Positions 1 to 6,768 of a stretch of 21,439 nt of DNA are shown here, in pieces; the stretch's first letter is position 1; every line of letters begins with the position of its first letter. The DNA is taken from assembly GCA_004525355.1 (NCBI GenBank), contig SPCK01000002.1:1-21439 (forward strand). The letters run 5' to 3'. Origin of the DNA: Spirochaetales bacterium. GTDB taxonomy: Bacteria > Spirochaetota > Spirochaetia > Treponematales > UBA12059. Both the position numbers and the translations under genes were made by a program. The notes below the pieces were generated by a model, which did not search any database, was not told the DNA's origin, and worked only from the letters and a program-made list of their open reading frames with translations.

Positions 1-665
1 ACCTCGATGCTCCGGGCAAGGTAAAGCGCGCCGACCCCACGAGGGCCGCCCAGTTTGTGGGCGCTGAATGAGGCCGCGTCGAAACCTATCGCGGATGGAT
101 TGAACGCTATCTTGCCCAGAGCCTGCACGGCATCGGTATGCAGTAGCGGAGGTTTCCTCGCCATGGCGGAGCGGACGGCCGTGGAGATTTCCGCGAGCGG
201 CTGTATGGCCCCGGTCTCATTGTTGACGGCCATGATTGACACGAGAACCGTATCCGGCCTCAATGCCTCTGCCACGGACTCGGGCGAAACGAGTCCAGTG
301 CGTTCAGGCTTGACGCGTATCACTTCCACGCCAAGGGATTCGAGTGCCGTTGCCTGTTCATGGATGGCGGAATGCTCGATTGCCGAGATGACGATGGATC
401 GTGGTCCACGGGAATTGAGAACCGATAGGAGGACGATAGTGTCGGCCTCGGAACCGCCCGAGGTGAACACGATTCGTTCGGGCAGGCAAGCCAGTGCTTC
501 GGCGAGTCTTGCCCGGGAGTTGTCCAGGATGGTGCGCGCGGCCCTGCCCGCAGCATGTGCGCTGGAGGGATTACCGAATTCCCTGATGGCGTGTTCAGTG
601 GATTCCTTGAGTATATCTTCATAAGGCGGCGCAGTGGCCGCCCAATCAAGGTAGCTGGTGTTCAT
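1..665 (-). CDS. Cysteine desulfurase (NifS/IscS family), C-terminus cut by window edge
   Basis: This is a PLP enzyme that removes sulfur from L-cysteine as an enzyme-bound persulfide, for Fe-S cluster assembly or tRNA thiolation in the cytoplasm. About 221 residues are visible, starting MNTSYLDWAATAPP, and the frame is open to the left edge. Family marks are the N-terminal Y-L-D-x-A-A-T motif, FGNPSS near residue 31, the E-H pair at 97-98 (His98 stacks on PLP), HTDAVQ at 176-181, and the PLP lysine in SAHKLGGPRG (Lys204). The persulfide cysteine lies beyond the edge, so the NifS versus IscS/SufS subgroup cannot be settled. It is the third gene of a minus-strand redox cluster, 112 bases after the FTR gene. 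I see no convincing Shine-Dalgarno sequence; a promoter-like pair ends only eight bases before the ATG. Confidence 0.93.
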   Translation of the reverse strand, partial: MNTSYLDWAATAPPYEDILKESTEHAIREFGNPSSAHAAGRAARTILDNSRARLAEALACLPERIVFTSGGSEADTIVLLSVLNSRGPRSIVISAIEHSAIHEQATALESLGVEVIRVKPERTGLVSPESVAEALRPDTVLVSIMAVNNETGAIQPLAEISTAVRSAMARKPPLLHTDAVQALGKIAFNPSAIGFDAASFSAHKLGGPRGVGALYLARSIE

Positions 666-673
666 GTGAATGT

Positions 674-703
674 ATGATACCCCGTCCGCCCGCAGCGGGG
701 CAA
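674..703 (-). promoter_or_regulatory. Candidate sigma70 promoter for the cysteine desulfurase gene
   Basis: On the minus strand there is TTGCCC (703-698), an 18-base spacer and TATCAT (679-674). The expected transcript start, about seven bases downstream, is almost at the ATG (665), so the mRNA would be leaderless or nearly so. This fits the absence of a ribosome-binding site. It was found by eye only. Confidence 0.4.
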
Positions 704-777
704 GCAGCGAAGCAATTCTCACGCGGCTGGACGGATCATGATTCGGAGTACTGCTTAAATAACCGGTTCAACAATCC

Positions 778-1104
778 TCAGACGTTCCTGAGATCAGGAA
801 TTCCCGCTGGTTGCTCGCCGGATTCAGCGAAGGCTTTCGAGAGGTAGAGGGCGCAGAAACAATGACCATACTGTTCGATGTCGCCTCGGGAGTATCTACA
901 GGGGCACAGGACGTCCGAGTCCGCCTCGCGCGAGCCTTCGGTATCTCGACAGGGACAAAGGTAATAGCCATAACGGTTCCAGTTGACCGTGAGTCCATCG
1001 ATGAGCGAGTCGGTAAAGTCGCTGTCCGGATTGAGCGTCCAGCCCTGCTTGTCCGCGACCATCGTGGCGAAATGACGGGTTTCTTCAATTGATTTGTCGG
1101 TCAT
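778..1104 (-). CDS. Ferredoxin:thioredoxin reductase catalytic chain (FTR-beta family)
   Basis: A 108-residue [4Fe-4S] protein that passes electrons from ferredoxin to a disulfide on a thioredoxin-like partner. The cysteine signature is complete: CPC at 50-52, CPC at 67-69 and CFC at 82-84. By family analogy C50, C67, C69 and C82 ligate the cluster, and C52 with C84 forms the redox disulfide. The third motif is CFC, where plant and cyanobacterial enzymes have CHC. The spacings (14 and 12 residues) also differ from the plant-type 16 and 8, so this belongs with the non-photosynthetic bacterial/archaeal FTR-like proteins. No variable (alpha) chain is adjacent. The start MTDKSIEE lies one base after the glutaredoxin stop codon; an upstream in-frame ATG would overlap glutaredoxin and is less likely. 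The two genes are surely co-transcribed. Confidence 0.88.
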   Translation of the reverse strand: MTDKSIEETRHFATMVADKQGWTLNPDSDFTDSLIDGLTVNWNRYGYYLCPCRDTEGSREADSDVLCPCRYSRGDIEQYGHCFCALYLSKAFAESGEQPAGIPDLRNV

Positions 1105-1105
1105 G

Positions 1106-1405
1106 TCACAGTCCCAACGTCCGCTTCCAGTCGGCTTCAATGAATCCAACCAGATAAGCCTTCTGACCCATCGTAACGAACGGAAACGCTATATCGGCCT
1201 TGTAGAGTTCCTTGAGTTCCTTCTTGACCTGGGTCTTCGTATCCAGTGCAATCTTGTCCACATACACGTAACGGTATGCAAAACGATTGCTTTCAAGATA
1301 CGACATGGCCCTCTTGCAGAATCCACAGGTGGACAGGGCGTATACGGTTATCGCCGGATCAGTCTTGGAGCCAGGTACGTCAGTATATTCGAGGTTTTCT
1401 ATCAT
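1106..1405 (-). CDS. Glutaredoxin-like thioredoxin-fold protein
   Basis: A 99-residue thioredoxin-fold protein with the dithiol active site CGFC at 27-30, a cis-proline region around P75 (AFPFVT) and a GF near residue 87. The family reduces protein or mixed disulfides. Here the adjacent FTR gene, separated by one base, suggests that electrons may come from ferredoxin via FTR rather than from glutathione reductase; that link is inference. A good Shine-Dalgarno sequence (GAAGGAG, ending about ten bases before the ATG) supports the start. It is the first gene of the minus-strand redox cluster and is divergent from lepA. It could equally be named an NrdH-like or glutaredoxin-family protein; its real partner is unknown. 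Confidence 0.88.
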   Translation of the reverse strand: MIENLEYTDVPGSKTDPAITVYALSTCGFCKRAMSYLESNRFAYRYVYVDKIALDTKTQVKKELKELYKADIAFPFVTMGQKAYLVGFIEADWKRTLGL

Positions 1406-1427
1406 GCCCTAGATCTCCTTCGGGTAT

Positions 1428-1456
1428 ATACTAACCATGTTGGGGCGATTAGGCAA
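1428..1456 (-). promoter_or_regulatory. Candidate promoter for glutaredoxin-FTR
   Basis: Minus-strand TTGCCT (1456-1451), 17-base spacer, TAGTAT (1433-1428), placed just upstream of the glutaredoxin Shine-Dalgarno sequence. The match is moderate and was read by eye. Confidence 0.4.
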
Positions 1457-1491
1457 ATCCAGCCGAAAACCGTCGCCGCGCCAGCGCATCC

Positions 1492-1521
1492 TTGAACAAT
1501 AACGCCCGGATGCGATACAGT
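1492..1521 (+). promoter_or_regulatory. Candidate promoter for lepA, predicting a leaderless mRNA
   Basis: TTGAAC (1492-1497), 18-base spacer, TACAGT (1516-1521). The predicted start of transcription falls at about 1528-1529, on the lepA ATG itself. No Shine-Dalgarno sequence is present before this ATG. Confidence 0.35.
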
Positions 1522-1528
1522 CGATCCT

Positions 1529-3352
1529 ATGCACGACATAGCACGAATCCGCAATTTCTGTATCATTGCGCACATTGATCACGGTAAATCCACCCTGGCG
1601 GACCGATTCATCGAACGCGCCCGAATCGTCGATGAACGCAAGATACAGAACCAGATGCTCGATAACATGGATATCGAACGTGAACGTGGCATAACGATAA
1701 AGAGCCAGGCGGTAACGCTGTCGTACACGGCAAAGGACGGACAGGATTACACGCTCAACCTGGTGGATACACCCGGTCATGTGGATTTTTCCTATGAGGT
1801 ATCCCGTGCCATCAGCTCATGCGAGGGCGCTGTGCTTCTCGTGGATGCCACGCAGGGCGTCGAGGCTCAGACCCTTTCCAACATGTACATGGCCCTCGAG
1901 CATGACCTTGAGATCATACCGGTCATCAACAAGATAGACATGCCCGCCGCCGATATAGAATCGACCCGTCAGCAGATCAGCCATGATCTGGGATTGGACG
2001 GCGACGACGCCCTGTGCGTATCGGGCAAAATGGGCCTGGGCATTGATGAGCTGCTGGAAGCAATCGTCGCACGCGTTCCGCAACCGAAGGGTAGCATGGA
2101 TGGCCCCCTTCGCGCGCTCACGTTCGACAGCCACTACGATCCCTATCGCGGCGTCGTCGTGCATATGCGCATGTTCGACGGCCTGATCAAACCGGGCATG
2201 AAGATACGTTTCATGTACAACGATTCCGAATACGAGGTCGAGGAAACTGGTCAGTTCAAGATGGGCTTGGTCAAGACCGATTCCCTGTCAGCTGGCCAGG
2301 TTGGCTACATGATCGCTGGCGTCAAGACTGTTTCCGACGTGCGCGTCGGCGATACCGTGACTGGCGCCGATCGGCCGGCTTCCGCGCCCTTGCCAGGTTT
2401 CCGCGAAGTAAAGCCGGTCGTCTATAGTTCTATTTATCCAATCGATACCGCCGAATACGATGAGCTGAAGGTGGCCATGGAGAAGCTCAAGCTCAATGAT
2501 GCATCCCTTATTTATGAAAAGGACAACTCGGCTGCCCTCGGGTTCGGTTTCCGTTGCGGCTTCCTGGGGATGCTTCATCTTGAGGTGGTACAGGAACGGC
2601 TTGAACGGGAATACGGCCAATCGATTATCATGACGGCACCGAGCGTTCGGTACAAGCTGACCATGGCGCGCGGGGGGACGGTAGTGACCATCGACAACCC
2701 GGCGGATTACCCGGATCCCTCGCAAATCGAAGCGGCTGATGAACCCTACATCAAGGCGCAGATCATCACGCCGACCACCTACATCGGGAACCTGATCACC
2801 CTGTGCATCAACAAGCGTGGCATGCAGACCTCGTTCCTGCACCTGGATGAGAAGCGAGTCGAGTTGGTATTCGAGTTGCCCCTCTCCGAAGTGCTTTTCG
2901 ATTTCTACGACAAGCTCAAGAGCACCAGCCGCGGGTATGCCAGTTTTGATTATGAGATAATCGACTACCGTCCTACCGAGCTTGCCAAGCTCGACATACT
3001 CATCAACGGCAAGCCGGTTGACGCCTTGGCACAGCTTGTCTACAAGCCGAGTGCCCAGGAACGCGGCCGTAAAGTGTGTGAGCGACTCAAGGATTCCATG
3101 GACCGCCAGCAATTCAAGATCGCTATTCAAGCTGCAATAGGCGGCTCGATCATCGCCCGGGAGACCGTCAACCCTGTTCGTAAGGATGTGCTTGCCAAGT
3201 GCTACGGCGGCGACATTACCCGCAAGCGCAAGCTCCTGGAAAAACAGAAGGAAGGCAAGAAGCGCATGAAGATGGTGGGCGACGTAGAACTCAGCCAGGA
3301 ATCCTTCATGGCTGTACTACGCGAAAACGAAGACGACGACCGGCGCAACTAG
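1529..3352 (+). CDS. lepA: Elongation factor 4 (LepA), ribosome-associated GTPase
   Basis: A translational GTPase that binds stalled or assembling ribosomes; the family is described as back-translocating or assisting initiation and assembly. At 607 residues it is close to the usual ~600. The G domain shows AHIDHGKST (G1, 14-22), the switch region with RGITIK, DTPGH (80-84) and NKID (134-137). After the EF-G-like domains comes the LepA-specific C-terminal region with the final stretch rich in Lys/Arg (RKRKLLEKQKEGKKRMK). The start is fixed by alignment to the family N-terminus (R-N-F-x-I-I-A-H) and by an in-frame stop at 1493-1495 upstream. It is a single-gene unit, divergent from the redox cluster and convergent with the DUF115 gene. 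Confidence 0.98.
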   Translation: MHDIARIRNFCIIAHIDHGKSTLADRFIERARIVDERKIQNQMLDNMDIERERGITIKSQAVTLSYTAKDGQDYTLNLVDTPGHVDFSYEVSRAISSCEGAVLLVDATQGVEAQTLSNMYMALEHDLEIIPVINKIDMPAADIESTRQQISHDLGLDGDDALCVSGKMGLGIDELLEAIVARVPQPKGSMDGPLRALTFDSHYDPYRGVVVHMRMFDGLIKPGMKIRFMYNDSEYEVEETGQFKMGLVKTDSLSAGQVGYMIAGVKTVSDVRVGDTVTGADRPASAPLPGFREVKPVVYSSIYPIDTAEYDELKVAMEKLKLNDASLIYEKDNSAALGFGFRCGFLGMLHLEVVQERLEREYGQSIIMTAPSVRYKLTMARGGTVVTIDNPADYPDPSQIEAADEPYIKAQIITPTTYIGNLITLCINKRGMQTSFLHLDEKRVELVFELPLSEVLFDFYDKLKSTSRGYASFDYEIIDYRPTELAKLDILINGKPVDALAQLVYKPSAQERGRKVCERLKDSMDRQQFKIAIQAAIGGSIIARETVNPVRKDVLAKCYGGDITRKRKLLEKQKEGKKRMKMVGDVELSQESFMAVLRENEDDDRRN

Positions 3353-3394
3353 CCAGCTGTTGATCAATAGTGTCGCTATGTGGCGTAATTGGGA

Positions 3395-3431
3395 AGAGTG
3401 CTGGCATGGCAACCGACGTTATCAGCACTCT
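3395..3431. other. Inverted repeat between convergent genes
   Basis: Arms AGAGTGCTG (3395-3403) and CAGCACTCT (3423-3431) are perfectly complementary over nine bases with a 19-base loop. The repeat sits between the 3' ends of lepA and the DUF115 gene. There is no T-run on either side, so it is not a canonical intrinsic terminator, but it could stabilise both 3' ends. Confidence 0.45.
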
Positions 3432-3469
3432 GCCAAAGCGGCCGGGATACTCGCCTCGATTCGAGAAAC

Positions 3470-5077
3470 TCACGCGCCCGCCAGAGCATCCTTCAGCCTG
3501 CCTTCCCAGTATTCCGCTTCTGCGGCCAACCGTTTCAGGCCATCCAATTCCAGCGCGGCGACCCGTTGCGGGTCCGGGAAATGCGCGAACATGTAATCGC
3601 AATCGGCAACCAAGCCAGTCAGAGCGGGGACGCCGGTGACGGTTCGTAGCGCTGTCCGTAATTTTCTTGCCAGCTCCAGTTCGCGTTCCAGGAATCGTCT
3701 GGCGGCGCTGGCCCATGCCTCCGGTTCGATTCCTTCCGGGCTCGCCTTGGCCCGAGCCCTGCTTGCCAGCCTGAGCACCGTCCTGGCTTCGCCGAATTCT
3801 GTCGGCCGAGCGGGAAGTCGCGCACCGATGCCTTGCCGTAGGTCGTATGCCAGCCCGCCAGGTGCCTGGGAAAAGAGCGACAGCTCTTGGGAAGCCAGGT
3901 CCGCATACATGGATAGCGCCGGATCGCATACAAGCCCTTTATCGTTGCATGATGTCCCATCCCTGAAAGTTGACGCCCAGCGATCGCCCTTCTTGTACAG
4001 CCGCGTTTCAAGACGACGTTCGGTCAGGTCTATCGGGCTACCTGCGCAATGTGTCCTGCCGGCTGGATAAGCGAAATCAAGTCCTGTTATGAACAGCGGG
4101 CCGCCATGAAACGCTGCCGCTATGCGCAGGGACAGTACGCCGACCGAGCCAAGAGGAGGAACCGGCATCATTGGGAATCCAGCCGCTGCCAGCCTGTCAA
4201 GGAGTCGAAGGTCAGCCCAGCGGCTGGACAAAAGGATCTTGGGGCCCATCAGGGCACGATAGCTGGAAGGATGGGCGCTCAGGTCCACGAAGGCATCAAC
4301 CGGCTTGGTGTTCAGCGGCAGGAAATCTTCGAGGTTGTATACCTGTCCCTCAAGGCAGACCACCGAGTCGACCCGCACCCCCGAAAGGACCAGCGCGCCG
4401 GCCGCAGTATCGCAAGCCATGATGTGCACGCCATCATCAAGCTCGCGTAGCAGGGGCAAGGCAAGATCCAGGGATGGGCCGGCACCGCAGACGACCACGG
4501 GGCCAGCTTGGACGGCAGGTACAGGTCGAACGTCTGCCCAATTCATGGCGCCAATATTTGCGAACAGATTCTTGACCCAGAGCCTGCCCATGCGGATCAG
4601 GGATATCCTGTTTCGCCAGAAAATGGATATGTCTTCGCGAAGGGCGTTCAGGATCCGGTCATAGCGCTCCGGATCGAGTGAATATCCATGGCTCAATTGT
4701 ACCGGGACGACTCTCCTGAAAGTGCCCATTGACTGGGCGAACGCGGCTACGGCAGTCGGTTCGCGTTCATGTATCAGTCGAACCCGGATGTCGGAGCGTA
4801 ACGACTCGAATGCCGTAACGGCGATGCCCATCAGAGCATCCTCTGTCTCCACGCAGAGTATGGCGCTTCCGGCAAGAAGGTTGGAAAGTAGCGCATCAAT
4901 TCCGTGCATCAAGCAGGGGGATGGCACAAGGTACAGCGTATCGCTTCGAAGCTCGATCGAAGCGACAACCTTCAAAGCACTGTTGACGGGAGCATGTCGG
5001 GAGTAGAGCCAGCGATTCGCGTAGAAAACAGAAAAGCCCCCGTCCGTACTGACGATTCGGGGGCTTTTCGTGGTCAT
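3470..5077 (-). CDS. DUF115 / MptE-like protein, probable motility-associated factor (Maf)
   Basis: A 535-residue protein of the 6-hydroxymethylpterin diphosphokinase MptE-like (DUF115) family. It has a family-type N-terminal segment (FSVFYANRWLYSRHAP, 15-30), a Rossmann-like core opening with VVVCGAGPSLD (194-204), CDTA at 222-225 and a second core block ending in FITGLDFAYP. The C-terminal ~100 residues are helical and charged. In flagellated bacteria such proteins (Maf) transfer nonulosonic acid sugars to flagellin; the archaeal member makes a pterin diphosphate. I infer the glycosylation/motility role because a FliG-like gene is nearby, but no sugar-biosynthesis genes are in view. It starts seven bases after the PPIase stop, so the two look like an operon, yet a terminator-like hairpin occupies codons 3-16. 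Confidence 0.82.
   Translation of the reverse strand: MTTKSPRIVSTDGGFSVFYANRWLYSRHAPVNSALKVVASIELRSDTLYLVPSPCLMHGIDALLSNLLAGSAILCVETEDALMGIAVTAFESLRSDIRVRLIHEREPTAVAAFAQSMGTFRRVVPVQLSHGYSLDPERYDRILNALREDISIFWRNRISLIRMGRLWVKNLFANIGAMNWADVRPVPAVQAGPVVVCGAGPSLDLALPLLRELDDGVHIMACDTAAGALVLSGVRVDSVVCLEGQVYNLEDFLPLNTKPVDAFVDLSAHPSSYRALMGPKILLSSRWADLRLLDRLAAAGFPMMPVPPLGSVGVLSLRIAAAFHGGPLFITGLDFAYPAGRTHCAGSPIDLTERRLETRLYKKGDRWASTFRDGTSCNDKGLVCDPALSMYADLASQELSLFSQAPGGLAYDLRQGIGARLPARPTEFGEARTVLRLASRARAKASPEGIEPEAWASAARRFLERELELARKLRTALRTVTGVPALTGLVADCDYMFAHFPDPQRVAALELDGLKRLAAEAEYWEGRLKDALAGA
5025..5069 (-). terminator. Terminator-like hairpin inside the 5' end of the DUF115 gene
   Basis: Perfect 12-bp stem on the minus strand: GAAAAGCCCCCG (5069-5058) pairs with CGGGGGCTTTTC (5042-5031), with a 15-base loop. 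The U-rich tail continues as TGTTTT. It lies 16 bases after the PPIase stop codon (5085-5087), the usual place for an intrinsic terminator, but the DUF115 ATG (5077) precedes it. It could be a partial terminator or attenuator that lowers expression of the second gene. Confidence 0.7.
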
Positions 5078-5084
5078 GATCGTT

Positions 5085-6626
5085 CTAGTTTGCGGGAGAG
5101 AAAACCCGCAGGAAGGTGTCCATGAAATTATCCTTGAGCTTCGGATCCTTCATGATACCCTCAGCCAGTTCCCTGCTTATACTTTCCTGCAGTACGCCGG
5201 AATAGTATGCGGATATAAGACCGAGCGCGCTCTCATCAGCGTTGGAAATTTCCTTTACGCGCATGACGATAGCGTAATCGTTGAGCAGTACGGGTGCTGA
5301 CAGCTCGGCGGCCTTGAGGGAGAAGACGGTTTGCAGGAATTTCTCGTTGCGATCCGCGCCGGCAAGCTCGGGGTTACCGGTGGTATCGAGCTTGCCGAGG
5401 AGCGAGAAATATCCAAGATCCAAGGCGGCTCCGTAATTGAGCGGGAAGGAATTGGTCGACTTGACCGAAAGGGATCGGGAAGCGGCGGTACCGACGAAAT
5501 CAGCCTGGGCCGCTGCAGCGAAGTCCTCCGCAGTCTTGACTGCATAATCCTCTATAAGGCCCTTCTCGTAGCGATTGATATATTCGGTGACAGTCCTGAC
5601 CAGATCGGCAGACGCGTATTCGGGTTCGGAGACGGTATCGTCAATCCTGTAGAAAACCCAGGAGCCCGATACGCTCTCATAGACTTCCGAAAATGCGCCG
5701 AGCGGCAGTCTGAAAACAGCCTCGAGTGCCGTAGCGTCCTTGAAATCGCCCTTGAGTTCCCATGCATAGCGCGAACCGAGGTCGCCGCCCTTGGAAGCCA
5801 CAGCGTCTTTCGAGTAATTCTTGGCGGCGTCCTCGAAGGAGAGTGAGCCGGCCTTGACGCGGGACAGGACTTCCCCCGCCTCCTTGACGTTTGACGTGAT
5901 CGTGATGCGGGATAGGCGGATTTTCCTGAACGAAGCGGCATTGTTCCTGGCAAAGTCCAACTTGGCCGAATCGGGATAGGCGGAGAAGGGGAATGCCACA
6001 TATTCCACGGAGCGCTGGGCCAGGGCCATGGACTTGATGAAATCGGTTTCCGCTGTACTGGGAAATACCGAAACGGTATCGGCTACGAAACGATCTTTCA
6101 TGTATGAATCGCGGATGCTCGACCGGATGTTCGACTTGTAGGAGGCCGAGGCTTCACGGTATTTGCGGCGGGAGAAAGCGCCATTCTCGACGAATGCCGG
6201 ATCCTGGGCCATCTTTGCGTCGAGGGAACCCTCGCTGATCGCCATGCCCGATTCCTTGGATATATCGAGCAGCGCAAAATGAATGGCCGTGTTCTCGAAA
6301 GCGCGACGCCAAACTTGATATGCGAAGTACTGGTCGCCGTTATCGGTATACCCCTGAGCTTCCATCTGGTTTTTGACTTGCTGTACCTGGTCCGCGAAAT
6401 ATCCGCCCTGAGCGAAGGCAATAGCCTTCCCGTTCCAGGAACCGAAACTCAATGTTGATCCTGAACCCCCGCCTGAGCCCATGGAGGGGGCTACCACGAA
6501 GGCGATAACGGTGATGATCAGGATGACCACGGTCCCGAAATACACGAAGGGATTGCCGTGGTGAGGTTTGGGTGCGGCGTGATCGCCTGAGGACGGCTGG
6601 AGATGCTTGTCGTTCTTGGATGCCAT
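5085..6626 (-). CDS. Membrane-anchored SurA/PpiD-like peptidyl-prolyl isomerase
   Basis: A 513-residue chaperone/isomerase predicted to be tethered to the outer face of the inner membrane and to help fold exported proteins. Residues 1-25 are hydrophilic with a His/Pro-rich stretch, one transmembrane segment covers about 26-47, and a Gly/Ser-rich linker follows. A SurA-N/PpiD-like helical region covers roughly 60-230. A parvulin-type (PpiC) domain covers about 235-332, with the family landmark GGDLG at 280-284 and the pattern LSFEDAAKNYSKD. The C-terminal region (335-513) resembles the second half of SurA-like proteins but is not clearly a second parvulin domain. The start MASKNDKH is chosen because AGGAAGGA lies four bases upstream; a longer reading to 6725 would include promoter DNA. 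It shares a probable transcript with the DUF115 gene. Confidence 0.85.
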   Translation of the reverse strand: MASKNDKHLQPSSGDHAAPKPHHGNPFVYFGTVVILIITVIAFVVAPSMGSGGGSGSTLSFGSWNGKAIAFAQGGYFADQVQQVKNQMEAQGYTDNGDQYFAYQVWRRAFENTAIHFALLDISKESGMAISEGSLDAKMAQDPAFVENGAFSRRKYREASASYKSNIRSSIRDSYMKDRFVADTVSVFPSTAETDFIKSMALAQRSVEYVAFPFSAYPDSAKLDFARNNAASFRKIRLSRITITSNVKEAGEVLSRVKAGSLSFEDAAKNYSKDAVASKGGDLGSRYAWELKGDFKDATALEAVFRLPLGAFSEVYESVSGSWVFYRIDDTVSEPEYASADLVRTVTEYINRYEKGLIEDYAVKTAEDFAAAAQADFVGTAASRSLSVKSTNSFPLNYGAALDLGYFSLLGKLDTTGNPELAGADRNEKFLQTVFSLKAAELSAPVLLNDYAIVMRVKEISNADESALGLISAYYSGVLQESISRELAEGIMKDPKLKDNFMDTFLRVFSPAN

Positions 6627-6715
6627 CGAATCCTTCCTGGACGTTCTGATTGTGCAAAAGGGGGCGCGGAAATGCGGCCCGGGAACCGGAAACGGTTCGA
6701 CGTAGAGCGCGAAAA

Positions 6716-6744
6716 AAGATACCATGGCCTTGGGAGCGTGTCAA
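6716..6744 (-). promoter_or_regulatory. Strong sigma70-type promoter for the PPIase-DUF115 unit
   Basis: Minus-strand TTGACA (6744-6739), exact 17-base spacer, TATCTT (6721-6716), about 90 bases upstream of the PPIase start codon. The -35 hexamer is a perfect consensus. This supports a transcript starting after the diguanylate cyclase gene rather than read-through from it. Confidence 0.75.
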
Positions 6745-6768
6745 TCGACGACGCCGGTCATCATATGG

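Noticed and set aside
55..624. Long plus-strand open frame of 189 codons at the left edge
   Set aside because: It is antisense to the cysteine desulfurase gene, whose motifs are unmistakable; the plus-strand translation has no recognisable feature.
2288..3130. 280-codon minus-strand frame inside lepA
   Set aside because: Shadow of the lepA codon pattern; no ribosome site and no family features.
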